From NCBI GenBank assembly GCA_045654805.1, contig JAZOOD010000071.1, positions 1 through 41,902 on the forward strand: a stretch of DNA of 41,902 nt. Reading direction: 5' to 3'. The DNA comes from CAZNKU01 sp045654805. GTDB taxonomy: Bacteria; Bacillota; Clostridia; Monoglobales; Firm-18. Positions 21,428 through 29,504 of this stretch are shown one piece after another. The position numbers were made by a program, and so were the translations under genes. Position 1 is the stretch's first letter, and the number at the start of each line of letters is the position of its first letter. The notes under the pieces are model-generated. The model ran no database searches, was not told the DNA's origin, and saw only the letters and a program-made list of their open reading frames with translations.

Positions 21428-22024
21428 AGCATATTGCTTAGAATATTTACACCCGCAGTAATCCTGACGGTACAAATTATAAATTTGTGATAATTCGCAG
21501 GACCTTTTATATCCGTTTTTCTTTTTAAAATCAGAAAAAAGGTAATTAATTCCGTAAACTTTTCCAAGTTCTTCCCCTATTCCATTTAATTTTTCGGCAT
21601 TTTTATAAGGACTTATGGAAAGGGTTGTAGTAACATAATCAAATCCTTTATCCACAGCATATTTTATGGATTTTTCTAGTCTTAATCTATAACATTTAAA
21701 GCATCGTGATGAACCTTCAGGCATATCTTCATAACCTTTTACAACGGATTCAAACTTAATATTATCATATTCTTCCACTACTATTTTAACATCGAGTTTC
21801 ATTTCTCTGACAAGTCTTTTAAGTTCGTCAGCCCTAAAAACAAATTCCCCTTCAGGATAAATGTTAGGATTATAAAAATACAATGTTATTTCAAAATATT
21901 TATTTAGATATTCAAGCACATAACTTGAACAAGGTGCACAACAAGCGTGCAAAAGCAAGGTTGGTTTATTCCCCTTGATTTTACTGATTGTATCATCAAG
22001 AACTTTTTGGTAATTAATTTTCAT
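21407..22024 (-). CDS. queH: Epoxyqueuosine reductase QueH
   Basis: A 205-residue QueH (DUF208), the non-cobalamin iron-sulfur enzyme that reduces epoxyqueuosine to queuosine in tRNA. The cysteine pattern is complete: HACCAPCS (Cys28, 29, 32), RCFKCYRLRL (Cys108, 111), and a C-terminal DYCGCKYS (Cys190, 192). Other markers are YNPNIYPEGEF and VTTTLSISPYKN. No other queuosine genes are in the window. Its start overlaps the end of the decayed PIG-L gene by 11 bp. Confidence 0.95.
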   Translation of the reverse strand: MKINYQKVLDDTISKIKGNKPTLLLHACCAPCSSYVLEYLNKYFEITLYFYNPNIYPEGEFVFRADELKRLVREMKLDVKIVVEEYDNIKFESVVKGYEDMPEGSSRCFKCYRLRLEKSIKYAVDKGFDYVTTTLSISPYKNAEKLNGIGEELGKVYGINYLFSDFKKKNGYKRSCELSQIYNLYRQDYCGCKYSKQYAEKNKED

Positions 22025-22346
22025 ATTCTGTTAGTACAAAGTTCATTCCTTTGTGGGTATCAGTATAGAAAATCGGAGCAACACCGCTTGTTTCACCTAG
22101 CTTCAGTTTAAAATGCGGACAGTAAGCATCAAACGAAGCCTTAAAGTGGTCTGAACAATAATTATTTGAAGAATGTGTAGTTATAACATCAGGATTGGCA
22201 TCACGTATAATTTCAGTTATTTTCTCTAGCTGTTCTATATTTGCAGAGTCAATTGTCAGATGACCGTTTTTAACGTATTTTGTAAGAGTTCCTACGCATC
22301 CACGCCCCATATCATCCGGATGGCAGGTAATTGCTAAAACTCTCAT
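22014..22346 (-). pseudogene. PIG-L deacetylase, internally deleted and truncated
   Basis: A 110-residue remnant of a PIG-L/LmbE-type zinc deacetylase, normally about 220-270 residues. The N-terminus shows the metal motif (CHPDDMGRGCVGTLTKYVKNG), but after GHLTI the frame jumps to EQLEKITEIIRDANPDVITTHSSNNYCSDH, so roughly 50 residues are missing in frame. The reading ends at FVLTEYEN, where intact relatives continue with their C-terminal domain. The frame is still open and its ribosome site intact, so a short protein may be made, but catalysis is unlikely. It lies directly upstream of queH, which may be read from its promoter. Confidence 0.7.
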
Positions 22347-22409
22347 TTTTTCCTCCTCTTATGTATAAAATTATATATCAATTATACCATGCAAGTGGAA
22401 ATAATGCAA

Positions 22410-22547
22410 TTATAAATTAAGAAAATCTTTTCTGTTGTCTACACTGTCAATAACTACACCTAACGAAAGATCGGGTTTTTGAAAATAATTTCGTACCGCA
22501 TCAATTATACTTTCCCGAGTAAATAAATTCTTATACAATAATTTCAC
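22410..22547 (-). CDS. Hypothetical 45-residue ORF
   Basis: A GTG start at 22547 with GGAGA nine bases upstream; it encodes a charged 45-residue peptide (KNLFTRESIIDAVRNYFQKPDLSLG...) with no signal peptide. It overlaps the end of the tiny ORF at 22531-22626 in another frame, so the pair could be a coupled mini-operon or a frameshifted remnant. I do not recognise a family. Confidence 0.35.
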   Translation of the reverse strand: MKLLYKNLFTRESIIDAVRNYFQKPDLSLGVVIDSVDNRKDFLNL

Positions 22548-22626
22548 TAACTATTTCTCCAATTACAACAATAATCAAAACAAAACCAACAACATTTTCA
22601 ATAGCCGGTATATGTACCTTAATCAT
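22531..22626 (-). CDS. Hypothetical 31-residue membrane peptide
   Basis: A tiny frame starting MIKVHIPAIENVVGF and continuing as one hydrophobic helix (VLIIVVIGEIV). It begins 20 bp after the nitroreductase stop, with only a weak ribosome site, and overlaps the next ORF by 17 bp. The coding potential is uncertain. Confidence 0.3.
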   Translation of the reverse strand: MIKVHIPAIENVVGFVLIIVVIGEIVSEIIV

Positions 22627-22646
22627 TTCAATTTCAAATTCAAATC

Positions 22647-23165
22647 CTAAAACTCATCATAAAATACAATTTCTTCCATTGGACGAAATTTGTTGTGAAG
22701 TTCATGTGGTATGGATGTATCTGCCGGATAGCCAAGCATCAAAAGAGCCAATGGTTTGATGTTATCCGGAATATGGAATTCCTCTTTAATGACTAACGGA
22801 TTGAAGTGCATAACCCAACAACATCCAATCCCCATATTATGTGCAGCAAGCATTATATGCGTTGTAACAATTGCAGCATCAACTGGTGCGGAAAGTGCAC
22901 CATCATAAGGTCTTTTCCAACTCTCATCCTCGTTATAACACACAAGTATTGCAGTGGGAGCATCAAAATGACACTTAGTACACTTTTTCAGTTTTTCTAT
23001 GGATTCGTCGGTATTTAAAACAAGAATTCTCTGTGGTTGATAATTGCAACCCGTAGGTGCCTTATATGCCGCATCTAAAATTTTAGAAATACAATCATCC
23101 GGCAAATGATCCGGTTTAAAATTTCTAACAGAATATCTTTCTCTAATCAATTTGTCATATTCCAT
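22647..23165 (-). CDS. Nitroreductase family protein
   Basis: A 172-residue FMN-dependent nitroreductase-family protein. The N-terminal RERYSVRNFKPDHLPDD is the FMN phosphate-binding segment; DAAYKAPTGCNYQPQRILVL and the C-terminal IPDNIKPLALLMLGYPAD are typical. It is at the short end of the family. Its electron acceptor is unknown. It begins behind an AAAGGGGAA site. Confidence 0.92.
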   Translation of the reverse strand: MEYDKLIRERYSVRNFKPDHLPDDCISKILDAAYKAPTGCNYQPQRILVLNTDESIEKLKKCTKCHFDAPTAILVCYNEDESWKRPYDGALSAPVDAAIVTTHIMLAAHNMGIGCCWVMHFNPLVIKEEFHIPDNIKPLALLMLGYPADTSIPHELHNKFRPMEEIVFYDEF

Positions 23166-23218
23166 TATACATTCCCCTTTCTAAAAATGTTTGCTATCTT
23201 CATCCAAACAATTCTTCT

Positions 23219-24865
23219 TTAATTAAAACTCTTAATCCATGTTACTAAAGAATTATGATATACATTCTCTAAGACATCTTTTTTCATCTGCTCTGTAACA
23301 GGTCCATTTTGTTTCATTCTTTCAATTATTGCTTCCTGAAGTTCTTCTACTGTCATTTCTTCATAGGTTTTATTGTGCTTTGACTGGAAGGCCTTCTCTA
23401 TTTTAACAGGGGCATCCTCATTTACAGGCAGTTCAAGCTCAAATGTTTTTTTCTGAATAGTTGTCTCGGTTGTATTATTAACCTTAAGTTCGATTGGCTG
23501 AACACATTTATCTGTTGCACATACCGGCAACCAGATTTCTCCGGAATTTGACTTCACATTCACAGAGATAGATCCGTCTTTTATGGGTATTTTTATTCCG
23601 GAAAGTCCACCTACATATTCCCTCTCATTTTTAGCAGGAATGTTCATTATAAAATCACTATCACTATTATTCACAGTCACTATTACGGACTGCTCGTTAT
23701 AACTCCTTAAAAATGCATACTGACAATTTGTTAAAAGTAGTTCTTCATATTCGCCATAAGATAATGCTTTTGTTTCTGTTCGTATTTTTCCCAGCCTTGA
23801 AATCAGTTTAGTCAAGTCATTCTTTTGAGTAGCATTTATATACTGTTCGTATGAAATGTCCGGTCTTAAAGAATCGTCAGAACCTTGTTGTTTTTTTCCT
23901 TCAACACCAAATTCCGAACCATAGTAAATAGACGGAATACCGGGCAATGTATACAAAAGAATATGAACAGGTACAAAATGTTTTTTGTTATTTAGTTTTG
24001 TATAAATCCGTTCAACATCGTGATTATCCACAAAGTTGTATAATTTAAGTCCGTCCGGTCTTTTTCCTCCCATTTCATACAAACGCTTTACAGTATGTGC
24101 AATTTCAAAATAGTTATGGTCATTATGACCTGAATATAGTGCTTTATGTAAATGATAGTTCGTTACAGAATGCAGCGTGTCACCGTTTACCCAACGAATA
24201 TAATCACCATGAATAACTTCGCCCATAAGCCAGAAATCAGGTTTTACTTCATTTGCTACCTGACGCATCATATGCATATAACTAAAATCCAGCACATCCG
24301 CAGCATCCAGACGGATTCCATCAATATCAAACTCTTTCACCCAAAAACGGATGACGTCACATATATACTCCTTGACTTCATTATTCTGCTGATTCAACTT
24401 TGCAAGCAAATCATATCCGCCCCAGTTATCATAAGAAAAGCCATCGTTATATTCATTGTTACCATTAAAATTCACATTACAATACCAGTCTTTGTATATT
24501 GAATATTCTCTATGCTCTCTGATATCTTTAAAAGCAAAAAAATCTCGGCCTGTATGATTGAACACCCCGTCTAAAACTACGCGGATTCCCTGTTTATGGC
24601 ATTCTGACACAAACTCAGTTAAGTCTTCATTTGTGCCGAGTCTTGTATCTAATTTTTTGTAATCTGTTGTTTCGTAACCATGCCCCACTGATTCAAAAAG
24701 AGGTCCAATATATAGAGCATTAAACCCAAGTTTTTTGATCTGTGAAATAAAAGGAAGTAAGGTGTTTAATCTATGCTCCGGTTCACCATAAATATTTTGC
24801 TTTGGTGCTCCTGTCATTCCCAGCGGATATATGTGATAAAATACCGCCTCATCATACCATGCCAT
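23219..24865 (-). CDS. GH13 alpha-amylase family enzyme
   Basis: A 548-residue intracellular glycoside hydrolase family 13 enzyme; there is no signal peptide. The TIM barrel begins at once (YDEAVFYHIYPLGMTGAPKQN). The four conserved regions are visible: DGVFNH (99-104), GIRLDAAD with nucleophile Asp187, the acid/base Glu216 in MGEV, and FVDNHD with Asp283. A beta-sandwich domain (about 375-430) follows, then a 110-residue tail with a helical end (YEEMTVEELQEAIIERMKQ) that I cannot assign. It is probably an alpha-glucanase of the cyclomaltodextrinase/neopullulanase type. A GGAGG site precedes the ATG, and a promoter lies at 24931-24959. Confidence 0.92.
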   Translation of the reverse strand: MAWYDEAVFYHIYPLGMTGAPKQNIYGEPEHRLNTLLPFISQIKKLGFNALYIGPLFESVGHGYETTDYKKLDTRLGTNEDLTEFVSECHKQGIRVVLDGVFNHTGRDFFAFKDIREHREYSIYKDWYCNVNFNGNNEYNDGFSYDNWGGYDLLAKLNQQNNEVKEYICDVIRFWVKEFDIDGIRLDAADVLDFSYMHMMRQVANEVKPDFWLMGEVIHGDYIRWVNGDTLHSVTNYHLHKALYSGHNDHNYFEIAHTVKRLYEMGGKRPDGLKLYNFVDNHDVERIYTKLNNKKHFVPVHILLYTLPGIPSIYYGSEFGVEGKKQQGSDDSLRPDISYEQYINATQKNDLTKLISRLGKIRTETKALSYGEYEELLLTNCQYAFLRSYNEQSVIVTVNNSDSDFIMNIPAKNEREYVGGLSGIKIPIKDGSISVNVKSNSGEIWLPVCATDKCVQPIELKVNNTTETTIQKKTFELELPVNEDAPVKIEKAFQSKHNKTYEEMTVEELQEAIIERMKQNGPVTEQMKKDVLENVYHNSLVTWIKSFN

Positions 24866-24889
24866 ATATATTCCTCCATTTCATATATA

Positions 24890-24896
24890 TTCGACA
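24890..24896 (-). promoter_or_regulatory. Possible Spo0A box in the GH13 leader
   Basis: TGTCGAA on the minus strand lies about 30 bp downstream of the predicted start site and 25 bp before the ATG, a position suited to repression. It resembles the motif at 346-352. Inference only. Confidence 0.3.
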
Positions 24897-24930
24897 CTTT
24901 TTATATAAAGTTAATGAACAATTTTAATTC

Positions 24931-24959
24931 AATATAGCATATTCTCTATACAATGTCAA
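24931..24959 (-). promoter_or_regulatory. Promoter of the GH13 gene
   Basis: TTGACA (24954-24959), a 17-bp spacer and TATATT (24931-24936) on the minus strand. The -35 lies just past the purC terminator's T run. Confidence 0.85.
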
Positions 24960-24998
24960 AAAACTTAAAAGCCCAACGTCTTCAAAACGCAGGGCTTT
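24960..24998 (-). terminator. Terminator of purC
   Basis: AAAGCCC pairs with GGGCTTT (24968-24998), with a second CGT/ACG pairing inside, followed by TTTTAAGTTTTTT on the minus strand, 10 bp past the purC stop. Confidence 0.82.
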
Positions 24999-25008
24999 AA
25001 AAGTTAAA

Positions 25009-25692
25009 TTATCTATTAAGAATGAGCTTTGTAAGTTCAATTGGGTCAACAATTTCATTACCCTTATAAACACGCATATTACCTGATGCAATTTCGTCAA
25101 TAAGAATTACCTCATCATTGTTGTAACCAAATTCAAATTTAATATCCCAAAGGTCAAGGCCGATTGACTTAAGGTCATCAGCAACAACCTTGGTAATCTT
25201 AAGGGTCTGTTCCTTCATACTCTCAAACATTTCAGGTGACATAACACCAAGTGCAGCAAGACCTTCTCCTGTAACAAGAGGGTCACCTTTTTCATCATTT
25301 TTAAAAGTACATTCAACATAACCGCCCTCTAAAACTGTTCCATCTTCAATATATTCACCGTATCTACGGATAAAACTGCCTGTTGCAACAAGACGGCAGA
25401 TTACTTCAAGTCCATGTCCGAACACCTTGCCGGGAAGAACTTCCATTGTAGCATTGTCTATATCAGCGCTTACATAATGGGTTTTAATACCTGCTTTTTT
25501 AAGAAGGTCAAAATAATAAACAGATGTCTTTAGGTTTTCCTTACCTATACCTTCGATAGTAAGACCAACACTGTTTTCACCCGGATCAAACTTACCGTCT
25601 TTACCGGTACAATCATCCTTGAACTTAAGAAGGACATTTCCGTTTTCAAGACTATAAACATCTTTTGTTTTTCCTGTGTAAACCAATTTCAT
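25009..25692 (-). CDS. purC: SAICAR synthase
   Basis: A 227-residue phosphoribosylaminoimidazole-succinocarboxamide synthase, which adds aspartate to CAIR in purine synthesis. Hallmarks are YTGKTKDVYSLENGNVLLKFKDDCTG, EVICRLVATGSFIRRYG and the ATP/metal segment DLWDIKFEFGYNNDEVILIDEIASGNMR (in segments). I start at the ATG at 25692 with AGGAG 8 nt upstream; the earlier ATG at 25710 precedes that site. It stands alone, not in a pur operon. Confidence 0.96.
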   Translation of the reverse strand: MKLVYTGKTKDVYSLENGNVLLKFKDDCTGKDGKFDPGENSVGLTIEGIGKENLKTSVYYFDLLKKAGIKTHYVSADIDNATMEVLPGKVFGHGLEVICRLVATGSFIRRYGEYIEDGTVLEGGYVECTFKNDEKGDPLVTGEGLAALGVMSPEMFESMKEQTLKITKVVADDLKSIGLDLWDIKFEFGYNNDEVILIDEIASGNMRVYKGNEIVDPIELTKLILNR

Positions 25693-25934
25693 TATACATT
25701 CTCCTAACATTATAAAATTTATCCCAATGAATATATTCTATCACATAATTTTTATTTTGTCTTCTATTTTTTAAAATTTTTTTTAAAATTTTACAATAAA
25801 TTATTTTTTATATTTATCTATATGATTTAAAATACCATCATATTTATCATTTATTATGCAAAAATCAACAAATAATATTAACTAAAAATGTGCCTGGTAC
25901 TATACCGAACTCATTTGTAAGTTAATAATTAAAA
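25693..25934. other. AT-rich intergenic stretch
   Basis: Very AT-rich with homopolymer runs; no coding frame. It should contain the purC promoter, but I find no convincing pair of elements. A short TGTGCCTGGTAC stands out at about 25890-25901, with no second copy in the window. Confidence 0.5.
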
Positions 25935-26135
25935 TTATTTTCCGCACTGCATTTCAGAAACAGCTTCCAAAATAGCATCTGCCATATATTTAAGCTGTTC
26001 ATCACTTAGACCGTATAATGGCAAGTGTGTAAATCTCTTATAGAACATTTCTTCACAAACAGGACATCCCTTTGCAATTTCTTCAGTGTCATAACCCATT
26101 TATTCTACAATTTTAAATCTATAAAGAGGACCAAA
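25935..26135 (-). pseudogene. C-terminal remnant of a DegT/DnrJ-type aminotransferase
   Basis: The last 54 codons (25935-26099) read MGYDTEEIAKGCPVCEE, then FYKRFTHLPLYGLSDEQLKYMADAI, the C-terminal signature of PLP-dependent DegT/DnrJ/EryC1/StrS sugar aminotransferases. The same frame continues upstream through an in-frame TAA (26100-26102) as FGPLYRFKIVE, also like the family, until it meets the palindrome at 26136. The gene has lost its first about 300 codons and carries a stop. It lies beside a sugar epimerase and oxidoreductase cluster, where such an aminotransferase would fit, so it is probably a relic of that pathway. Confidence 0.75.
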
Positions 26136-26191
26136 ATGAACCGACCTCCAAAAGTTAGACCAAAAATCTAACGATTGGGAGGTCGGTTCAT
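26136..26191. mobile_element. 56-bp near-palindrome resembling fused insertion-sequence ends
   Basis: Exact 14-bp inverted repeats ATGAACCGACCTCC (26136-26149) and its complement (26178-26191) enclose a second inverted pair GTTAGA (26154-26159)/TCTAAC (26167-26172). The spacing and the AAAAGTTAGACC stretch recall the terminal repeats of IS3-type elements, here joined with nothing between them. It marks the truncation point of the aminotransferase relic and could also act as a terminator for the epimerase gene. The IS3 link is inferred. Confidence 0.5.
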
Positions 26192-26216
26192 ATTACAACA
26201 CCCTGATATTTATATT

Positions 26217-27371
26217 TTACAATAGCTCTATAAGCATCATCAATGCTCTCGGCAGGTGGAACGGGTCTTTTACAGGAAGTGCCGCGGTTTCACCAACTTT
26301 GCCGTCATTGTCAAGCCAGTTATACCATTCACCATAGCCGTTAGGATAATTAGCATATACGAATTCATTTAATTCTTTATGAATGTCCATAAACCATTCG
26401 TCACCTGTGTGCTTGTAGGCACTTGCAGTTGCAACAAGTGTTTCAAGCTGTACCCACCATGGCTTGTATGTAGGCTTACCCCAGAAACAAGGTTCCTTAC
26501 CGTCTATATCTATTGCCAGAATAAGACCGCCTTTTTCCTTATCAATTCCAAGTTCAATGTGTCTTTTAATAATATTGCAGCATTTTTTAATATTATCTGT
26601 TTCATTTCTGTCTTCAAAAATCTGTATCAAAAACCACATACATTCAATTACGTGGCCAGGTACACAGGTTCTTCCTTCAGGTATGTCAATAAATTTACCA
26701 TCTAAAGTTACAAATTCCAGAACAGCATCCTTTTCCTTTATGTAAAAATGTTCAAGAACTTCTAGCGCAAGTCTGTGACCTTCTTCACATATATCTTGTC
26801 TGTCAATCGCCTTGCCCAACAAATAATAAAAATATGAAAAAATCATATTTATTCCGTGAGTTTTTAAACCTTCGGGAATAACATATGGTGCAACACTGTA
26901 TGTTCCGGGATGGTTAAGTCTCCAAAGTGTATTCTCAAATGTTTCTAAAGCAATATTTTTTGCTCTCTCGTCGCCTGTTGCCTTATAGTATTCTGTCATA
27001 CCTACAAGTACAAAGCCATCAACATATATACTTATATCCTCATCAAGAATATTACCATCAGCATCAAATCTATAAAGCCACTTGCCGTCTTTGTCTCTGC
27101 CTGTATTTAAAAGATAATTAAAAAGGCCTGTTGCTACATCGAGATATTCCTTCTTCTTTTCAATTTTGTTATACAATGCTGAGAAAGTCCACAATGCCCT
27201 ACCTTGTGACCATATATACCTTTCTTTTGAAAGTACTGTTCCGTCCTCGTCAATACAATTATTCAATGCTCCGCTTGGGTCTGTTGCATTATTAAGCCAA
27301 AATGGAACAACTTCATTAACTAATGTATTGTAGTACTGATTTTTTAAATTTTTCATTTCTGCTTTATCCAT
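26217..27371 (-). CDS. N-acylglucosamine 2-epimerase (AGE) family protein
   Basis: A 384-residue (alpha/alpha)6-barrel protein of the AGE superfamily, which includes N-acylglucosamine and cellobiose 2-epimerases and aldose-ketose isomerases. Conserved sites are visible: YIWSQGRALWTFS, THGINMIFSYFYY, the catalytic-type His in PGHVIECMWFL, KPWWVQLETLV, and a final PFHLPRALM. I start at the ATG at 27371 with GGAGG 9 nt upstream; an in-frame ATG directly abuts the site and cannot be used. It has its own promoter (27403-27431), behind the terminator of the upstream operon. The substrate is unknown; the setting suggests a free or modified monosaccharide. Confidence 0.9.
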   Translation of the reverse strand: MDKAEMKNLKNQYYNTLVNEVVPFWLNNATDPSGALNNCIDEDGTVLSKERYIWSQGRALWTFSALYNKIEKKKEYLDVATGLFNYLLNTGRDKDGKWLYRFDADGNILDEDISIYVDGFVLVGMTEYYKATGDERAKNIALETFENTLWRLNHPGTYSVAPYVIPEGLKTHGINMIFSYFYYLLGKAIDRQDICEEGHRLALEVLEHFYIKEKDAVLEFVTLDGKFIDIPEGRTCVPGHVIECMWFLIQIFEDRNETDNIKKCCNIIKRHIELGIDKEKGGLILAIDIDGKEPCFWGKPTYKPWWVQLETLVATASAYKHTGDEWFMDIHKELNEFVYANYPNGYGEWYNWLDNDGKVGETAALPVKDPFHLPRALMMLIELL

Positions 27372-27402
27372 TTCCAGCATCCTCCCTTTATTAACTATTT
27401 TA

Positions 27403-27431
27403 ATTATAGCACAATATTAATTTTATGTAAA
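27403..27431 (-). promoter_or_regulatory. Promoter of the AGE-family gene
   Basis: TTTACA (27426-27431), a 17-bp spacer and TATAAT (27403-27408) on the minus strand. Confidence 0.8.
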
Positions 27432-27451
27432 TATTAAAAATTATAAAATAC

Positions 27452-27487
27452 AAGGCATTGTGGTAAAAAATCCACAATGCCTTTTTT
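27452..27487. terminator. Terminator of the Gfo/TIM-barrel operon
   Basis: A 12-bp perfect stem AAGGCATTGTGG/CCACAATGCCTT just after the last oxidoreductase stop. The best T run is on the plus strand; on the minus strand the tail is TTGTATTTTATAA, so read-through into the AGE gene is possible. Confidence 0.78.
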
Positions 27488-27489
27488 AA

Positions 27490-28638
27490 TTATAAAGTTA
27501 TAAACTTATGAGTCTGTGCAGATTCACGCGCTTTCATACAAATATAAGCACTGCTTAAACCTTCGTGAAGACTTGAAACAGATTTATCACCATTCATAAG
27601 GGCAATGAAATCTCTTATCAAAGCATAATCTCCGCCGCTGTGACCACCGCCCGTAGCAGGCTTTACAACATATCTGTCGACCTTATTTTCCTCGTGTTGG
27701 AAAACTAAAACCTCATCCTTGTTCCAGTCAAATTCCATAGTTGCCTTTTGACCAATCATACGCATACCACGTCTGCCCGCTTCCTTTCTAACTACAAAAT
27801 TTTGTGTGTAAACTGCGTGCATACCATCATCGTAACGCATAATAATTGTGGCACTATCATGATTTCCGGTATCCTTTGCATATGAGCAATGCTCCCCACG
27901 AGGTCTTTCGTTATATCTTTCCGTAATAATCTTTGAACTTTCATAACAGGTTTCATATTCAGGACAATCAGGACAATAAAGTTTTTCAGGCTTGTCACCC
28001 TTGTAAACCATTTTAGATTCCATAGCACACACTTCAACAGGCTTTTTGCCCAAAACATAGTTTATGTAATCTATATCGTGTGTTGATTTTTGAAGGAATA
28101 AACCTCCTGTTATATTATCATTATGATACCAGTCCTTGAAGTAAACTCTACCGTAGTTAACGTTATTATACGCTTGAACTTGCGACAAAGTTCCAAGCAC
28201 GCCGCTGTCATAAATCTCCTTGGCTTTTTGCAAAAGAACTGTAATTCTTAGTGGAAATGATGTTATACCACCTATCTCACTTTCATCAACAGCCTTTTTA
28301 AGCATACTGTAATCCTCAATACTTGTAACAACAGGTTTTTCAAGGAACAAAGGAAGCTTTCTCTTTAAAACCTCAACAGCATAGCCTGCGTGTAAGTCAC
28401 ATCTTGTAGCAACAAAAACACCATCAAGCTGTTCTTTATCCAGCATTTCAATTGCATCTTCATATAAGTTGATTTTTTCAAGACACAGTTCAGGAATTTC
28501 ACGAACTCTTGCTTTAACTTTTTCTAAATCAACATCTGCTATGGCAGCTACTTCTAATTCAGGAAAGAACTTTAATTCATTTTCCATAACACCGCTTGCG
28601 CGCTGACCAAAGCCAATAATACCAATTTTCTTACTCAA
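27490..28638 (-). CDS. Gfo/Idh/MocA oxidoreductase with Cys cluster
   Basis: A 382-residue NAD(P)-dependent sugar/cyclitol oxidoreductase. The Rossmann fold begins KIGIIGFGQRASG; the EKP motif is at 100-102 (LFLEKPVV) and the substrate-site KSTHDIDY at 184-191. Unusually for the family it has a CPDC-x5-C insert (Cys222, 225, 231) with a further Cys251 (GEHCSYAK), which could bind a metal. It is the last gene of the four-gene operon, 11 bp after a TIM-barrel gene, with an AGGAGG-like site. The substrate is unknown; 3-oxidation of a glycoside or hexose derivative is a reasonable guess for this family. Confidence 0.9.
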   Translation of the reverse strand: MSKKIGIIGFGQRASGVMENELKFFPELEVAAIADVDLEKVKARVREIPELCLEKINLYEDAIEMLDKEQLDGVFVATRCDLHAGYAVEVLKRKLPLFLEKPVVTSIEDYSMLKKAVDESEIGGITSFPLRITVLLQKAKEIYDSGVLGTLSQVQAYNNVNYGRVYFKDWYHNDNITGGLFLQKSTHDIDYINYVLGKKPVEVCAMESKMVYKGDKPEKLYCPDCPEYETCYESSKIITERYNERPRGEHCSYAKDTGNHDSATIIMRYDDGMHAVYTQNFVVRKEAGRRGMRMIGQKATMEFDWNKDEVLVFQHEENKVDRYVVKPATGGGHSGGDYALIRDFIALMNGDKSVSSLHEGLSSAYICMKARESAQTHKFITL

Positions 28639-28649
28639 AATAATACCTC

Positions 28650-29477
28650 CTAGAACAACTCATTAACATAATTTACAGATTTTATAATATTTTCCAACAT
28701 ATTTTCCGGATTATTTATTTCAATTGATAAAACACCGTTATAATTGTATTTTTTCAATCTTTCAGAAAGCTTTTTTAAATCAATAACCCCGCTACCAATA
28801 AAACTGATATCTGCACACCTACCATTTACGTTAAAATATCCATTCTCGTTAGGACAAATATCTTTTAAATGAATGTGTTTGGTTATAGAATGATACTTTT
28901 CATAGGCATCAAGATAATTAACATCTGAAAACCAGAAATTACCTGTATCCAAAACATATCCAACATCTGTTGTATTATTGAATATTATTTCAAAATCCTC
29001 CAGTTTAGAATACGGATTTGTATGATCTGAAAAATTTTCAACAACAGTAGATATATTATATTCCCTACTCATCAATGCAGTTTGATTTAGATATTCAATT
29101 ATCTTCTTTTGACACTCAACACGTTCACAAACACTTTTATGAACATCAATAATGTTAGGAACAGCCATAAATATATCTGTTTCTAGATATGCACAATACT
29201 CCAGTTGTCTTTTTGTTTGCTCTTTAAAAATATTCAAGATATTTTCATTTTTCCAATCAAAAGGTGCTACATAAAAAACAGTACTTGTTTTAATTCCGTT
29301 GTTGTCAATAGAAGCTTTAATATGTTTAATACTGTGCTTTACACCGATATCAGCTCCAGATATATCAACATATTCTATTCCGTATGGTGCAATCATTTCC
29401 AAAGCATTATCTATACAGGTAGCCATTCCCTGTTCAACAACTGTGTGTATATGAGAAAAAAACATCCCTAATTTCAT
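28650..29477 (-). CDS. TIM-barrel sugar isomerase/epimerase (second copy)
   Basis: A 275-residue xylose-isomerase-like TIM-barrel protein. The metal-binding set expected of ketose epimerases and related lyases is present at strand ends: Glu148 (VVENFSDH), Asp177 (VLDTGN), His203 (HIHLKD) and Glu253 (SIEINN). It shares little sequence with the other TIM-barrel protein in this operon beyond these sites. I start at the ATG at 29477; GAGGG lies 9 nt upstream and abuts an unusable in-frame ATG. The reaction (epimerisation, isomerisation or beta-elimination of a keto-sugar) is not determinable from sequence. Confidence 0.88.
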   Translation of the reverse strand: MKLGMFFSHIHTVVEQGMATCIDNALEMIAPYGIEYVDISGADIGVKHSIKHIKASIDNNGIKTSTVFYVAPFDWKNENILNIFKEQTKRQLEYCAYLETDIFMAVPNIIDVHKSVCERVECQKKIIEYLNQTALMSREYNISTVVENFSDHTNPYSKLEDFEIIFNNTTDVGYVLDTGNFWFSDVNYLDAYEKYHSITKHIHLKDICPNENGYFNVNGRCADISFIGSGVIDLKKLSERLKKYNYNGVLSIEINNPENMLENIIKSVNYVNELF

Positions 29478-29504
29478 AAGTATCATCCCTCTGAAAATTA
29501 ATCT

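Noticed and set aside
25009..25692. Possible pur operon
   Set aside because: purC stands alone with its own terminator and unrelated neighbours.
25885..25905. TGTGCCTGGTAC, similar to GTGCCTGGCAC repeats linked to Y1 transposases
   Set aside because: Only one imperfect copy is in the window, with no hairpin or transposase.
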